From Catalimonadaceae bacterium JC749 (GTDB lineage: Bacteria; Bacteroidota; Bacteroidia; Cytophagales; Cyclobacteriaceae), in assembly GCA_021730635.1 (NCBI GenBank), contig JAJNNC010000003.1, forward strand, positions 124,001 through 188,000: a DNA stretch of 64,000 nt, given 5' to 3'. Position numbers and translations under genes: made by a program. Every line of letters starts with the position of its first letter. Position 1 is the stretch's first letter. The notes under the pieces are model-generated. The model did not search any database and was not told where the DNA came from. It was given only the letters and a program-made list of their open reading frames with translations. Of the stretch, positions 18,905-28,058 are shown one piece after another.

Positions 18905-19141
18905 ACCAGATCTAGATTTTTCGCAAAATGCTAACTTTCCTTTAAAATCAAAAAACGATCTTACATGCTGTATAGTGTTTGAAGAGGAATAGGAGGTACT
19001 TAATATTACATACTAAGGTTTTTATTTTACTTTGATAAAGAATTCAGACAAAAAATAACGTGCCCGTAAACACTTTGAAAACTCCTGGGCTATGCTTTAA
19101 TTTACTCCTTAATTCTAAGCCTGATTTATACCATCACCACC

Positions 19142-19753
19142 ATGAGAATCTTTGCTATCGGAAGGAACTACGCTGAACACATACAGGAACTAAATAATGA
19201 AAACCTGGGGGAACCAGTCATTTTTATGAAGCCTGACACCGCCCTTCTGAAGGATAATGAACCCTTCTTTTACCCGGATTTTTCCAAGGATATTCACTTT
19301 GAGGTAGAAATCCTGCTGAAAATTTCAAAAGAGGGCAAATACATACAGGAAAAATTTGCCCCAAATTATTACGATGAGATCGGTATTGGTATTGATTTTA
19401 CAGCTCGTGACTTACAGCAGAAGGCGAAAGAAAAGGGATTACCCTGGCTATTAGCGAAAGGGTTCAATGGTTCGGCTCCGATTTCCGATTTTTTACCCAA
19501 AGACCGGTTTCCGGATCTGGGCAATATTCACTTTTCTTTAGCAGTAGATGGTGAAATCAGGCAAAAAGGTAACACGAGTTTGATGCTCTTCAAATTCGAT
19601 TATATAATTTCGTATCTATCAACGTTTTTTACTTTGAAAAAGGGAGATATCATCTTCACCGGAACACCCAAAGGAGTAGGTGCAATCCAGAAAGGAAATA
19701 TCCTGAATGCTTATATTGAAGATCAAAAAATGTTGACGTGTGAAATCAAGTAG
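19142..19753 (+). CDS. Fumarylacetoacetate hydrolase family protein
   Basis: A 203-residue single-domain FAH-fold protein. IFAIGRNYAEHIQEL opens the fold. The metal ligands are suggested by HFEVEILLKI and the later IGIDFTARDLQQKAKEKGLPW. FTGTPKGVGAIQKGN is the conserved C-terminal loop. Small FAH proteins act as acylpyruvate hydrolases or oxaloacetate tautomerases/decarboxylases, and I cannot tell which applies. The stop codon overlaps the start of the downstream M23 peptidase by 14 bp, so the two are probably translated from one transcript. Confidence 0.88.
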   Translation: MRIFAIGRNYAEHIQELNNENLGEPVIFMKPDTALLKDNEPFFYPDFSKDIHFEVEILLKISKEGKYIQEKFAPNYYDEIGIGIDFTARDLQQKAKEKGLPWLLAKGFNGSAPISDFLPKDRFPDLGNIHFSLAVDGEIRQKGNTSLMLFKFDYIISYLSTFFTLKKGDIIFTGTPKGVGAIQKGNILNAYIEDQKMLTCEIK

Positions 19754-21662
19754 AATCCTCTTACCACTTATCGCTTTTGTTACTGTCTTGACGCATACCT
19801 CCGTGAAGCTGGAAACTAATTACTACATGTTTCCTATCAATCCGGGACAGCGCAATTATCTATCGGGTAATTTCTGTGAACTACGAGGTTCTCACTTGCA
19901 CGCCGGCCTGGATATCAAAGTGGGTGGCGTGGTAGGTGCTCCTGTCTATGCAGCCGCTGAGGGTTATATTAACCGGATCAAAATCTCCTGGGGAGGCTAT
20001 GGCAACGCTTTGTACATACAACACCCCAATGGCACCACCACGGTTTACGCCCATTTAGACCAGTTCAATGACCGAATAGCCCGTTATGTGAAAGAGGCTC
20101 AGTATAAAAACAAAAGCTTCACGGTTGAACTATTTCCGGAAAAAGAGGAGTTGAGCGTCAGAAGAGGAGAAATCATAGGAAAGGCCGGCAACTCTGGCTC
20201 CTCTGGCGGCCCCCATCTTCATTTTGAAATAAGAGATGATCGTCAGGATCCTTTAGATCCTCTGTCGTATCATTTTGATGAAATTGTAGACCGTATTCCA
20301 CCCTATGTGCGGAAAGTGGCGATCACAACCTTAGACAGACAAGCCAGAGTGAATGGGCAGTTTGGCCGTTTCGAGTTTTCAGTACGTGCCAATGGAAACC
20401 ACTATGAAGTGGAAGAGCCCATTGAAGTATATGGCACCGTGGGTATTGAAATTGCCGCGTATGACAGAGCCGATGGGGTCAGGAACATTTATGGGGTTTC
20501 CAAAACAGAGTTGCTGCTGGATGAAGAGCCTCAGTTTCAGTATGTGATGAACAAGTTTGCTTTTCACCAATCCAAAAACATTTATGTCCATACCAACTAT
20601 GAGGAAAGATACAGACAAGACAGAACTTTTTACAAGCTTTTTATAGATGAAGGAAATACATTGCCTGTTTATCACACCGGAAATCACAAAGGCAAACTTA
20701 CCATTCGTGACAACGATAACCATACGGCTTTAATCAACCTGTCGGATAGTTATGGTAACCAAAGCCAGCTGAAACTGACGCTTAAGGGAAAAGAAAGTAA
20801 TGAATCGGTATTGAAAGTACGATATTTCAGCAAACCCTATAACAGCAAAAATTATCATATCCGCGAGAACACACTGCAACTGTTTGTCCCTGTTGAACAA
20901 CATCCGGAAAATTTGTATGAAAACAAAATAGCCCGTTTTTACGCTAATCGTATGAGTTTCGATGAATCGCCCGCTTATGTGGTCAACGATGTAGCTGTAT
21001 ATCTCTGGGATCTACAAAAGGGCCTTCCAGACTCCGTGAATGTGAGTAAAAAGTCGGAAAATATGGGTATTAAAATGCGGGTTCCTTCTGCTAATTCCTT
21101 CAGTTTTTATCAGCCGGAGATGGACATATTCTTCCCAAAATATTCTCTGTTTGATACTTTGTACTTGCAGACCTATTACAAGATAGAGGCAGGACGCGAA
21201 ATATTTACCATCCATGAGGATAATACCCCCCTTAAAAAGAGTATAAATGTCAAACTAAAACCCAAACTGATTCCCGGAGAAAGGAATAAAACAGCGGTCT
21301 ATGCGATTACCCCAAGCGGTGAATTAAGCTACAAAGGTGGTACCTGGGATGAAAATATTATTTCTTTCAATACTAATAATTTCGGTGACTTTGTACTGGC
21401 CACAGACACTATCTCACCGGTCATCACCCCACTTAATATTACAAGCAGTAGTCTGAAATTCAGGGTGCAGGATTTGCTGTCAGGCATTGAAAGTTTTGAG
21501 GCACAAATCAACGGAAAATGGCTCCTGATGCATTACGATTACAAACGCGACCTCATCTGGTCAGAGCGGTTGGATGAATCTATCCCATTGACGGGCAATG
21601 TCAAACTGGTTGTAAAAGACAACGCTGGTAACGAAACGATCTATACCAGTAAAATCGGATAA
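19740..21662 (+). CDS. Secreted M23 (LytM-type) peptidase
   Basis: A 640-residue exported protein. It begins at a GTG overlapping the FAH gene by 14 bp; the frame is supported by an N-terminal hydrophobic signal (RILLPLIAFVTVLTHTS). The M23 domain sits near the N-terminus (about 35-180): GSHLHAGLDIKVGG gives the first His and the Asp of the zinc site, and GGPHLHFEIRD supplies the HxH motif. The remaining ~450 residues are beta-rich repeats of unknown role, perhaps Ig-like. Zinc peptidases of this type cut peptidoglycan cross-bridges during wall remodelling. All catalytic residues are present. Confidence 0.9.
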   Translation: MKSSRILLPLIAFVTVLTHTSVKLETNYYMFPINPGQRNYLSGNFCELRGSHLHAGLDIKVGGVVGAPVYAAAEGYINRIKISWGGYGNALYIQHPNGTTTVYAHLDQFNDRIARYVKEAQYKNKSFTVELFPEKEELSVRRGEIIGKAGNSGSSGGPHLHFEIRDDRQDPLDPLSYHFDEIVDRIPPYVRKVAITTLDRQARVNGQFGRFEFSVRANGNHYEVEEPIEVYGTVGIEIAAYDRADGVRNIYGVSKTELLLDEEPQFQYVMNKFAFHQSKNIYVHTNYEERYRQDRTFYKLFIDEGNTLPVYHTGNHKGKLTIRDNDNHTALINLSDSYGNQSQLKLTLKGKESNESVLKVRYFSKPYNSKNYHIRENTLQLFVPVEQHPENLYENKIARFYANRMSFDESPAYVVNDVAVYLWDLQKGLPDSVNVSKKSENMGIKMRVPSANSFSFYQPEMDIFFPKYSLFDTLYLQTYYKIEAGREIFTIHEDNTPLKKSINVKLKPKLIPGERNKTAVYAITPSGELSYKGGTWDENIISFNTNNFGDFVLATDTISPVITPLNITSSSLKFRVQDLLSGIESFEAQINGKWLLMHYDYKRDLIWSERLDESIPLTGNVKLVVKDNAGNETIYTSKIG

Positions 21663-21725
21663 CCCATTTTCTTTCTTCCCATTCTGTTTTTACAAAAAAA
21701 CTGTTGGCATTTATATAATAAAGTG

Positions 21726-21812
21726 ATGGAAAAAACTAAACCACATAAAGATATTATGGCAGCCGCTGTATTTATACTGGTATTCTTCCTTTTATGGCTG
21801 TTCTTCGGATAG
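21726..21812 (+). CDS. Possible 28-residue single-helix membrane protein
   Basis: ATG at 21726 opens 28 codons ending in TAG at 21812: a charged N-terminus (MEKTKPHKDI) followed by one hydrophobic helix of about 18 residues ending LWLFFG. The hydrophilic head plus single transmembrane helix is what real bacterial small membrane proteins look like. It lies 63 bp after the M23 gene on the same strand and 100 bp before the DUF218 gene. I do not recognise a family, and chance cannot be excluded at this length. Confidence 0.45.
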   Translation: MEKTKPHKDIMAAAVFILVFFLLWLFFG

Positions 21813-21912
21813 ACAGTAAAAACTGAAATTGAGGGTTAGTACCGATTTTCTTCCAGGAAGCGCAGCGGATAATGATCGGCATAACCTGACTTAAAAATCC
21901 CATTGTCTTTTC

Positions 21913-22668
21913 ATGTTTTTTATACTCTCTAAAACGCTGTATTTTCTGCTGATGCCTGTTACATGGATTGTGCTGGCCTTTTTGTGTTGTGCGCTTATCC
22001 AAAAATACAGAAAGCAGTTTTTTCTTCTGGGATTCGCGCTGTTACTGCTGTTTACCAATGCCTTTATCAGTAATCGGTTGATAAGTTGGTGGGAGGTTGC
22101 ACCGGTTCGGATTTCTTCCCTTACTTCCTACGAAGTAGGCATCGTATTGGGAGGACTTACATCCGATAAGGAACCTTACGACAGAGTACATGTTACAGGA
22201 GCAGCCGACAGGATTCTACAGGCCGTTCATCTTTATCGTTTGGGAAAGATCAGAAAAATCCTGGTAAGCGGCGGTTCGGGAAAGCTCCTCAAAGACAGTA
22301 TTCCGGAAGCTGTTTTACTCAAACAAATCCTGGAACAATGCAAAGTGCCTGAGCAGGACATTCTGTTGGAATCTGATTCCCGTAACACCCATGAAAATGC
22401 GGTCAATAGCACTTCCCTTTTAGAAAAAAATTTTCCGGAAAAATCTTATCTGCTGATTACCTCTGCTTATCATATGAGAAGAGCGACAGCCTGTTTTCAG
22501 AAAACAGGACTGCCGATAGATGTATTTCCCGTAGATCAAAAAAGTAGTGATATGTTGCCGACACCTGATGTGCTGTTAATCCCCAATACTGAGGCTTTAA
22601 GCCATTGGGAGAGTGTGATCCGGGAAATGATGGGTATGGCAGCCTATCAGATCGCAGGGTATATCTGA
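21913..22668 (+). CDS. DUF218 (YdcF/ElyC/SanA-like) membrane protein
   Basis: A 251-residue protein with two N-terminal membrane helices (about 4-27 and 35-53) and a DUF218 domain. The domain has VGIVLGGLTSD, AVHLYRLGKIRKILVSGG, the central ESDSRNTHENA and LLITSAYHMRRA, all hallmarks of the YdcF/ElyC/SanA family. ElyC and SanA relatives affect envelope and peptidoglycan assembly at low temperature or vancomycin stress. The neighbouring M23 peptidase fits an envelope role. Specific activity is unknown. Confidence 0.88.
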   Translation: MFFILSKTLYFLLMPVTWIVLAFLCCALIQKYRKQFFLLGFALLLLFTNAFISNRLISWWEVAPVRISSLTSYEVGIVLGGLTSDKEPYDRVHVTGAADRILQAVHLYRLGKIRKILVSGGSGKLLKDSIPEAVLLKQILEQCKVPEQDILLESDSRNTHENAVNSTSLLEKNFPEKSYLLITSAYHMRRATACFQKTGLPIDVFPVDQKSSDMLPTPDVLLIPNTEALSHWESVIREMMGMAAYQIAGYI

Positions 22669-22677
22669 TGTATGCAT

Positions 22678-22704
22678 AAAAAAGCTCTTTTTAAAAAAGA
22701 GCTT
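22678..22704 (-). terminator. Intrinsic terminator of the LolA-like gene
   Basis: An 11-bp perfect stem aagctcttttt/aaaaagagctt (22682-22692 with 22694-22704) is followed on the minus strand by a T-run read from 22683-22678. It lies about 48 bp after the stop of the LolA-like gene and just after the converging DUF218 gene. Confidence 0.65.
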
Positions 22705-22752
22705 GATACTGTTCCAGCAAAAGCAAGAATATAGAAAAGCTCCTTTTTATTC

Positions 22753-23511
22753 CTATTTGTTATCTGTGCTTTCCTTTGGAAAAGCAAATACCTCATCGCT
22801 GATTTCCTCGTTAAGAGCAATTTTTTCAATGATAATCTGATTGACGGTCTGGCCGTTTACTTTGGTTTCAATATGGTGTGGCATCATAAGCCCTCCTTTT
22901 GTCTTCTGGTAATCGCTCAGGTAAGTTTCAGACTCAGAACCTTGTGCAGGCCCGGCCTGTGCTGTTGTCTTTACCATCACAGGGATATATTTTTCGGTAT
23001 CAAAGTAATAGTACTCCGTCATTTTCCCTTTTTCATTGTTTTTATTCTTTTCAAGCTTTAAGACATAGGTTTGTACACCGGCTACTTCTTCCTCTCCTTC
23101 AAAAGTCACTTCATGTCCTTTCTTCTTGTAATCTAAAAGGGCATCCTCGAATTCAGCATTGGCAGCCACTTCCCGGGCTACATCATTCGGTAAAGCTTGG
23201 GGCTCGCCACCCCCCATCATTGGATTGGCAGCCCAGGCTGTTTCACCATCATAAGCCTGAGGTACAATCGTTTGCCCCTGTACATCTACCTGCAGTTTGA
23301 TTAAGTCAGGGCTCTTCTTATACATGGTAAAATTAAAATCTCCTTGTGGTGTAGGAAATTTCCCATCCATTTTTATAGTTTTTAGTTTCTGCCAGGTTTT
23401 CTTCCCTCCGGTATTTTCAAAATACTTAGAGAGTACTTCGTCTACATCTTGTGCCTGTCCGGCAAAAGCCAGTAAGAGCCACGCAGCGATGAGCAAGATT
23501 TTATATTTCAT
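22753..23511 (-). CDS. LolA-like outer-membrane lipoprotein-sorting protein
   Basis: A 252-residue exported protein. The signal peptide is MKYKILLIAAWLLLAFAGQA, with cleavage expected before QDVDEVLSK. The rest resembles the LolA/LolB half-barrel in periplasmic proteins of Bacteroidota: a start such as LSKYFENTGGKKTWQKLKTIKMDG, then repeated beta strands ending in EISDEVFAFP. ATG 23511 is preferred to a TTG three codons earlier. The role is probably to bind or carry a lipid-modified partner, but many such proteins are not true LolA. It ends in a strong terminator. Confidence 0.72.
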   Translation of the reverse strand: MKYKILLIAAWLLLAFAGQAQDVDEVLSKYFENTGGKKTWQKLKTIKMDGKFPTPQGDFNFTMYKKSPDLIKLQVDVQGQTIVPQAYDGETAWAANPMMGGGEPQALPNDVAREVAANAEFEDALLDYKKKGHEVTFEGEEEVAGVQTYVLKLEKNKNNEKGKMTEYYYFDTEKYIPVMVKTTAQAGPAQGSESETYLSDYQKTKGGLMMPHHIETKVNGQTVNQIIIEKIALNEEISDEVFAFPKESTDNK

Positions 23512-23765
23512 TGTTTCCAAAGTTTAGATAAGAACAGCAAATTAGGGGTATCTGATAGGCATACCAAAATAATCTGAGAAAAAAACAGAAAATAGTTTGG
23601 GAGATACAATAGGCAGAGAAGCAGCCTTCGTTATCGTCTGAACTTCAGAACGTTCAGCCCTTTGCTTCATGAGCATTCCGCTTTTATTTCCCATGCATTC
23701 CTTTTCTCACTTTATTTTTATTTAACTTGATCCGTTTTTTGTAACCTGCTGAAAAATAAAATACC

Positions 23766-24410
23766 ATGGATAAGTCGATTGCGCATATTCGCCAAGAGTA
23801 TACACAGCGTACCTTAGACCTAGGGGATGTACATCCGCACCCTGTTCAGCAGTTTCAACAATGGTTTCAGGAAGCGATCGATGCCCAGGTACCCGAACCA
23901 AACGCAATGACCCTGTCTACTATCTCTGCGGAAGGCACGCCTTCGGCGCGGATCGTACTTCTGAAGGGGGTGGAGGAGCATACTTTTGTGTTTTATACCA
24001 ATTACCAAAGCCGTAAGGGGCAGGAAATGGAAGCACACCCTCAGGTAGCGCTTACTTTTTTCTGGCCTGCCCTGGAAAGGCAGGTCCGGGTGGAAGGCAC
24101 AGTCCATAAAGTCAGTGAAGCGCAATCTACCCATTATTTTCATAGCCGCCCCCGCAGCAGTCAGATTGGGGCCTGGGTGTCTCCGCAAAGCCAAAAAATA
24201 GAAGACCGGTCGGTGCTGGATCAGCGGCAGGAGGCCTTTGAGAAAAAGTTTGCAGGGCAAACCATTCCTAAACCACCCTACTGGGGAGGATATGCCGTGC
24301 AACCGCACCGTATGGAATTCTGGCAGGGAAGACCCAGCCGATTACACGACAGAATTTTATATACGCTGTCGGGGCATAATCAATGGCACAGGGAGAGGCT
24401 TGCGCCTTGA
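23766..24410 (+). CDS. pdxH: Pyridoxamine 5'-phosphate oxidase
   Basis: A 214-residue flavoprotein that oxidises pyridoxamine- or pyridoxine-5'-phosphate to pyridoxal-5'-phosphate using FMN. The conserved path is visible: PNAMTLSTISAEGTPSARIVLLK, FYTNYQSRKGQEMEAHP, RQVRVEGTVHKVS, HSRPRSSQIGAWVS and the C-terminal WQGRPSRLHDRI motif that binds substrate. The length is standard. Isolated from other pdx genes. The aminotransferase downstream uses the cofactor it makes. Confidence 0.95.
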   Translation: MDKSIAHIRQEYTQRTLDLGDVHPHPVQQFQQWFQEAIDAQVPEPNAMTLSTISAEGTPSARIVLLKGVEEHTFVFYTNYQSRKGQEMEAHPQVALTFFWPALERQVRVEGTVHKVSEAQSTHYFHSRPRSSQIGAWVSPQSQKIEDRSVLDQRQEAFEKKFAGQTIPKPPYWGGYAVQPHRMEFWQGRPSRLHDRILYTLSGHNQWHRERLAP

Positions 24411-24418
24411 TATTTTTT

Positions 24419-24426
24419 TATATTTG
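24419..24426 (+). promoter_or_regulatory. Predicted -7 promoter element for the aminotransferase
   Basis: TATATTTG (24419-24426) is a perfect TAnnTTTG match about 80 bases upstream of the ATG at 24507. A clear -33 TTTG at the proper spacing is not seen. Confidence 0.35.
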
Positions 24427-24506
24427 CAAACCTTATCATTCAAGAACATTAAGCAAAGACACCATCCGGCAACGCTTATGCGCCATGCGGTGGAAACCAT
24501 TACCTT

Positions 24507-25715
24507 ATGATGAAAACGATAGAGCAAGAATCCACACAGTACATACAGGAAGCTGACCAGCACTATTACCTGCCTGTTTTCAAACGATACCCCATCACCA
24601 TCACCCATGGCAAAGGCTTCAAGGTCTGGGATACTGAGAAAAGATCCTACATAGACGTGTTGGCCGGTATTGCTGTCAACAGTGTGGGCCACTGCCACCC
24701 TAAAGTGGTGAAGGCGATCAAAAAACAGGCTGAGAAGCTGATGCACATCTCTAACCTGCTTACCAGTGAACCTCAGGTTCGCCTGGCCCAGAAGCTGGTA
24801 GAGCTTTCCGGCCTCGACCGGGCATTTTTTGGCAACTCCGGTGCCGAAGCGGTAGAAGGTGCTTTTAAGCTGGCCCGTAAGTATGCACACAAACACGGAC
24901 GTGGTGGCACCATTATCTCTATGGAAGGTTGTTTTCATGGACGCACCCTGGCCACAGCGGCGGCAGGAACTCCAAAATACCAGAAAGGCTTTGAACCTAT
25001 CCCCGAGGGGTTTGTGCAGGCAGCGTTCAATGATATAGATTCTGTCAAAGCCTTGGTGGATGATCAGACGGCGGCTATTATTGTAGAACCTGTGCAGTGG
25101 GAAGGCGGTATCCGCACAGCACAGCTGGAATTTTTGCAGGCCTTAAGAGAACTCTGTGATGCGCAAAACATCGTACTCATCTTCGACGAGATACAGTGTG
25201 GCATCGCCCGTACCGGAAAGATGTTTGCCTGGCAGAGATTTGGCGTGAAGCCAGACATTATTACCCTGGCCAAAGCGTTGGGCGGAGGCGTGCCCATCGG
25301 AGCTACCATGGTCATACAAAAAATAGCTGATGCGCTGGCGCTGGGTGACCACGGCACTACCTTTGGCGGAAACCCCTTGACCTGTGCTGCCGCCCTGGCT
25401 ACCCTGGAGGTGATAGAAGAAGAAAAACTGGAAGAGAAAGCCCTGCATACGGGTGCCCGTCTGATGGAGTATGCCTGCCAGAAAGCCGCCAAAGAGCCGG
25501 CCGTTGCAGGCGTTGATGGCATGGGCCTGATGGTGGGTATCGCTCTTAACCGTCCGGCACGCCCTGTGGTAGAACATATGCTGAGCAAAGGGGTGCTGGC
25601 CAGTGCCGTAGGCGCGAACACCATTCGTTTTGTACCTCCGCTGAACATTGAGTGGAAAGCGCTGAAGGAGGCAGTAGATGTCGTATTTGAGAGCCTGAAA
25701 GAGTTGCCCGCCTAA
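24507..25715 (+). CDS. Acetylornithine-type class III aminotransferase
   Basis: A 402-residue fold-type I, class III PLP enzyme. Motifs are VLAGIAVNSVGHCHPKVV, FFGNSGAEAVEGAFKLARK, SMEGCFHGRT, IIVEPVQWEGG, LIFDEIQCGIARTGK and the Schiff-base lysine in ITLAKALGGGVPIGA. This fits acetylornithine or succinylornithine aminotransferase (ArgD). Other omega-aminotransferases share these motifs, and no arg genes lie beside it, so I leave the symbol empty. Two ATG codons are adjacent at the start. Confidence 0.9.
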   Translation: MMKTIEQESTQYIQEADQHYYLPVFKRYPITITHGKGFKVWDTEKRSYIDVLAGIAVNSVGHCHPKVVKAIKKQAEKLMHISNLLTSEPQVRLAQKLVELSGLDRAFFGNSGAEAVEGAFKLARKYAHKHGRGGTIISMEGCFHGRTLATAAAGTPKYQKGFEPIPEGFVQAAFNDIDSVKALVDDQTAAIIVEPVQWEGGIRTAQLEFLQALRELCDAQNIVLIFDEIQCGIARTGKMFAWQRFGVKPDIITLAKALGGGVPIGATMVIQKIADALALGDHGTTFGGNPLTCAAALATLEVIEEEKLEEKALHTGARLMEYACQKAAKEPAVAGVDGMGLMVGIALNRPARPVVEHMLSKGVLASAVGANTIRFVPPLNIEWKALKEAVDVVFESLKELPA

Positions 25716-25832
25716 GCAACGCTACCTTATCCACAGTAAGCTACTACGATGCCCGCCGGCTGGTGCCCATAAAACATGATTGCCAGGCAGCAGGGCAGGC
25801 AGGGTAAGTTGGCTATTGCTTTCTACCTGGCT

Positions 25833-26477
25833 TTAGCTGGCAGAAGGCACGAGGATGCCGAAGCTTTCCAGCATCTGCGGGCTGTCTTTAAAAGCATAGC
25901 GCGCCAGGGTCCGGAATTCTACAACCCACTCTCTCAACTCCTTGAACGCTTTCTTTTTCTCCTGTGTCGTATCTTCTGCGACCCCTTTCTTCCGGGCGCG
26001 TTCTTCTTTCATATCCAGCAGGGAAGCCACTGATATTTTTGTCTGCCGGATCAGTTCCAGGTTGATGCCAAAAGGCTCCATGACGGCAGCATGTTCTTCC
26101 AGCTTGGTGTAAAAATACAGGGCCTGCCGTACAGACTCCCATTTTCTGGTAGAAAGACGCTCTATTTTCAGCGAATGTAATACCACCGCATCATGGCGGA
26201 AAGCCGTACGGGCTACCAGCACATGATCTTTAAAAGTAGCTTTCATGATTTCCATATCGGCCTCCACCTGTTGGGAGATCGCCCATCGCTCATCATAGTG
26301 GATGGTTTTGATATCCTGTAGCAGAATGGCTTTTTCCAGCAAGGCTTTTCCGTCCTGCAGGCGCTTTGGCGGAAAACCATAGGTACTCATTCTTTTCTGA
26401 ATATCTGGATCTTTCTGCGTATTGTAAATGACCAGTCGGGCTGCTTCCAGTATCTGCGCATTAGAATGTAATTTCAT
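25833..26477 (-). CDS. Unrecognised all-helical protein
   Basis: A 214-residue soluble protein that I cannot assign. It looks almost wholly alpha-helical and seems to consist of two similar halves. Each half has a run such as FRHDAVVLHSLKIERLS and later YAFKDSPQMLESFGI, and a conserved-looking YGFPPKRLQDGKALLEKA near the N-terminus. No cysteines, signal peptide or membrane segment are present. It converges on the aminotransferase gene. The real coding character is supported by length, composition and codon use like its neighbours. Confidence 0.7.
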   Translation of the reverse strand: MKLHSNAQILEAARLVIYNTQKDPDIQKRMSTYGFPPKRLQDGKALLEKAILLQDIKTIHYDERWAISQQVEADMEIMKATFKDHVLVARTAFRHDAVVLHSLKIERLSTRKWESVRQALYFYTKLEEHAAVMEPFGINLELIRQTKISVASLLDMKEERARKKGVAEDTTQEKKKAFKELREWVVEFRTLARYAFKDSPQMLESFGILVPSAS

Positions 26478-27158
26478 GGGGTTTGTTTATTTTGGGTTTT
26501 ACAGGCAAAGAAAAAACAACGCCCCCTTTGTTACCGGACCTATCGTGGTGCTTTGTCACTCAGGTAGTTTTTCTCCAAAAATGTATAAATACAGTCAGAT
26601 CACAGGTTCGCTGCCCCGGGAGTGCCGTTTTCCATACCGTTATGGTCCATTCTCAGGGAGAAAGTTACACTGACCCTACGGCTACCCTGATAGTTGCCAA
26701 GAAAAATTACATGCCCTGCCTGCCTTGACCCGATAGCCAACCCCCTGAATGGTTTTTCCAGGCGATGCTCTCTGATAGTTATCAGAAAAAATGGTTTTTC
26801 TTAAGGAGAAACAGAAACAGTCAGGAGGAGGCATCATTTGTGCTACCCAAAATCCGGCATTTACTGCCGGAATATTTGCCTGGTAGGATGAAAGAAACTG
26901 GCAAACCCTTAACCACGCGCATAGAGCCACGGGTTTTCCTGTCTACACACCGACAAAATACGTATCAAACAGGCTTTTATCTCTTCTTTCTTCACGTCAT
27001 AGGTTTGACTCTTATCCAAAAATAACGAACCGAACCCCTACCTATCAATTTCCAAATAATAATTTTATTCAGCCATTCTGATGAAGATACCGGGAATATC
27101 TTTTAGCTTTAACGCATTACGCACCACAGCATCACTGCATCAAGCTAAGTCAAAAACT
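26478..27158. other. Long intergenic region without a convincing gene
   Basis: About 680 bases before FloA. Frames of 80-86 codons exist on both strands but have no recognisable content. An inverted repeat (26771-26777 with 26780-26786, tctgata/tatcaga) sits between two 11-bp direct repeats aatggtttttc at 26748-26758 and 26790-26800, spaced 42 bases start to start. Confidence 0.5.
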
Positions 27159-28058
27159 ATGGGAGAATACACTAGTCTGTTGATTATTCTGGTAGCAGTT
27201 GTGGCAGGCCTTTTCCTGCTGATCTATATACTGCCGCTCAACCTCTGGATTCCTGCCATTTTTTCGGGTGTCAGGGTGGCACTTCCGGAATTAGTCTTTA
27301 TGCGGGTACGGCGGGTGCCTCCTTCCACCGTAGTACAGGCCATGATTCTGGCAACCAAAGCTGGACTTTCCAAGGTGTCTTCTGCCGAACTGGAAACCCA
27401 TTACCTGGCGGGCGGCAACGTCCCTTTGGTGATCAAGGCGCTGATTGTGGCAGACAAAGCAAATATCAACCTCAGCTTCAAGCAGGCTACCGCCATTGAC
27501 CTGGCCGGAAGAAATGTATTGGAAGCCGTGCAGACCTCCGTCACGCCGAAGGTGATGGATACTCCCTCTATCGCGGGTGTGGCAGGCGATGGGATTCAGC
27601 TGATCGTGAGGGCACGCATCACGGTACGGGCCAATATACAGCAGCTGGTAGGCGGGGCCGGGGAAGAGACCATCCTGGCCAGAGTAGGCGAAGGCATTGT
27701 AACGACGATAGGTTCGGCAGCCACTCACAAAGAGATACTGGAGCATCCGGACCATATTTCTAAAAGAATCCTGGAACGCGGACTGGATGCCGGTACGGCC
27801 TTCTCCATTCTTTCTATCGACATTGCGGATGTAGACGTGGGAGAAAACATAGGGGCCAAGCTACAGATAGACCAGGCCACGGCCGATTTGAAAGTAGCAG
27901 AAGCCAGGGCGGAAGAGAAGAGAGCCATGGCGGTGGCTTCCGAACAGGAAATGCGTGCCAAATCACAGGAAGCCAGGGCTAAGGTGATCTACGCGCAGGC
28001 AGAAGTACCCCGAGCCTTGGCAGAGGCCTTCAAAAAAGGAAAATTAAGCATCCGATAG
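27159..28058 (+). CDS. floA: Flotillin-like protein FloA
   Basis: A 299-residue SPFH-type scaffold protein. An N-terminal membrane segment ([19 protein letters not shown], about 5-24) is followed by the PHB/SPFH domain with [54 protein letters not shown] and [14 protein letters not shown] long coiled-coil rich in Ala-Glu-Arg closes the protein. FloA organises lipid microdomains. The usual tail after the coiled coil is absent: the frame stops at KGKLSIR, about 30 residues short of Bacillus FloA. I chose ATG 27159 over 27081 because FloA proteins begin close to the membrane helix. Confidence 0.93.
   Translation: MGEYTSLLIILVAVVAGLFLLIYILPLNLWIPAIFSGVRVALPELVFMRVRRVPPSTVVQAMILATKAGLSKVSSAELETHYLAGGNVPLVIKALIVADKANINLSFKQATAIDLAGRNVLEAVQTSVTPKVMDTPSIAGVAGDGIQLIVRARITVRANIQQLVGGAGEETILARVGEGIVTTIGSAATHKEILEHPDHISKRILERGLDAGTAFSILSIDIADVDVGENIGAKLQIDQATADLKVAEARAEEKRAMAVASEQEMRAKSQEARAKVIYAQAEVPRALAEAFKKGKLSIR

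Noticed and set aside
25064-25648. A 194-codon minus-strand frame
   Set aside because: Antisense to the aminotransferase, whose motifs are intact.
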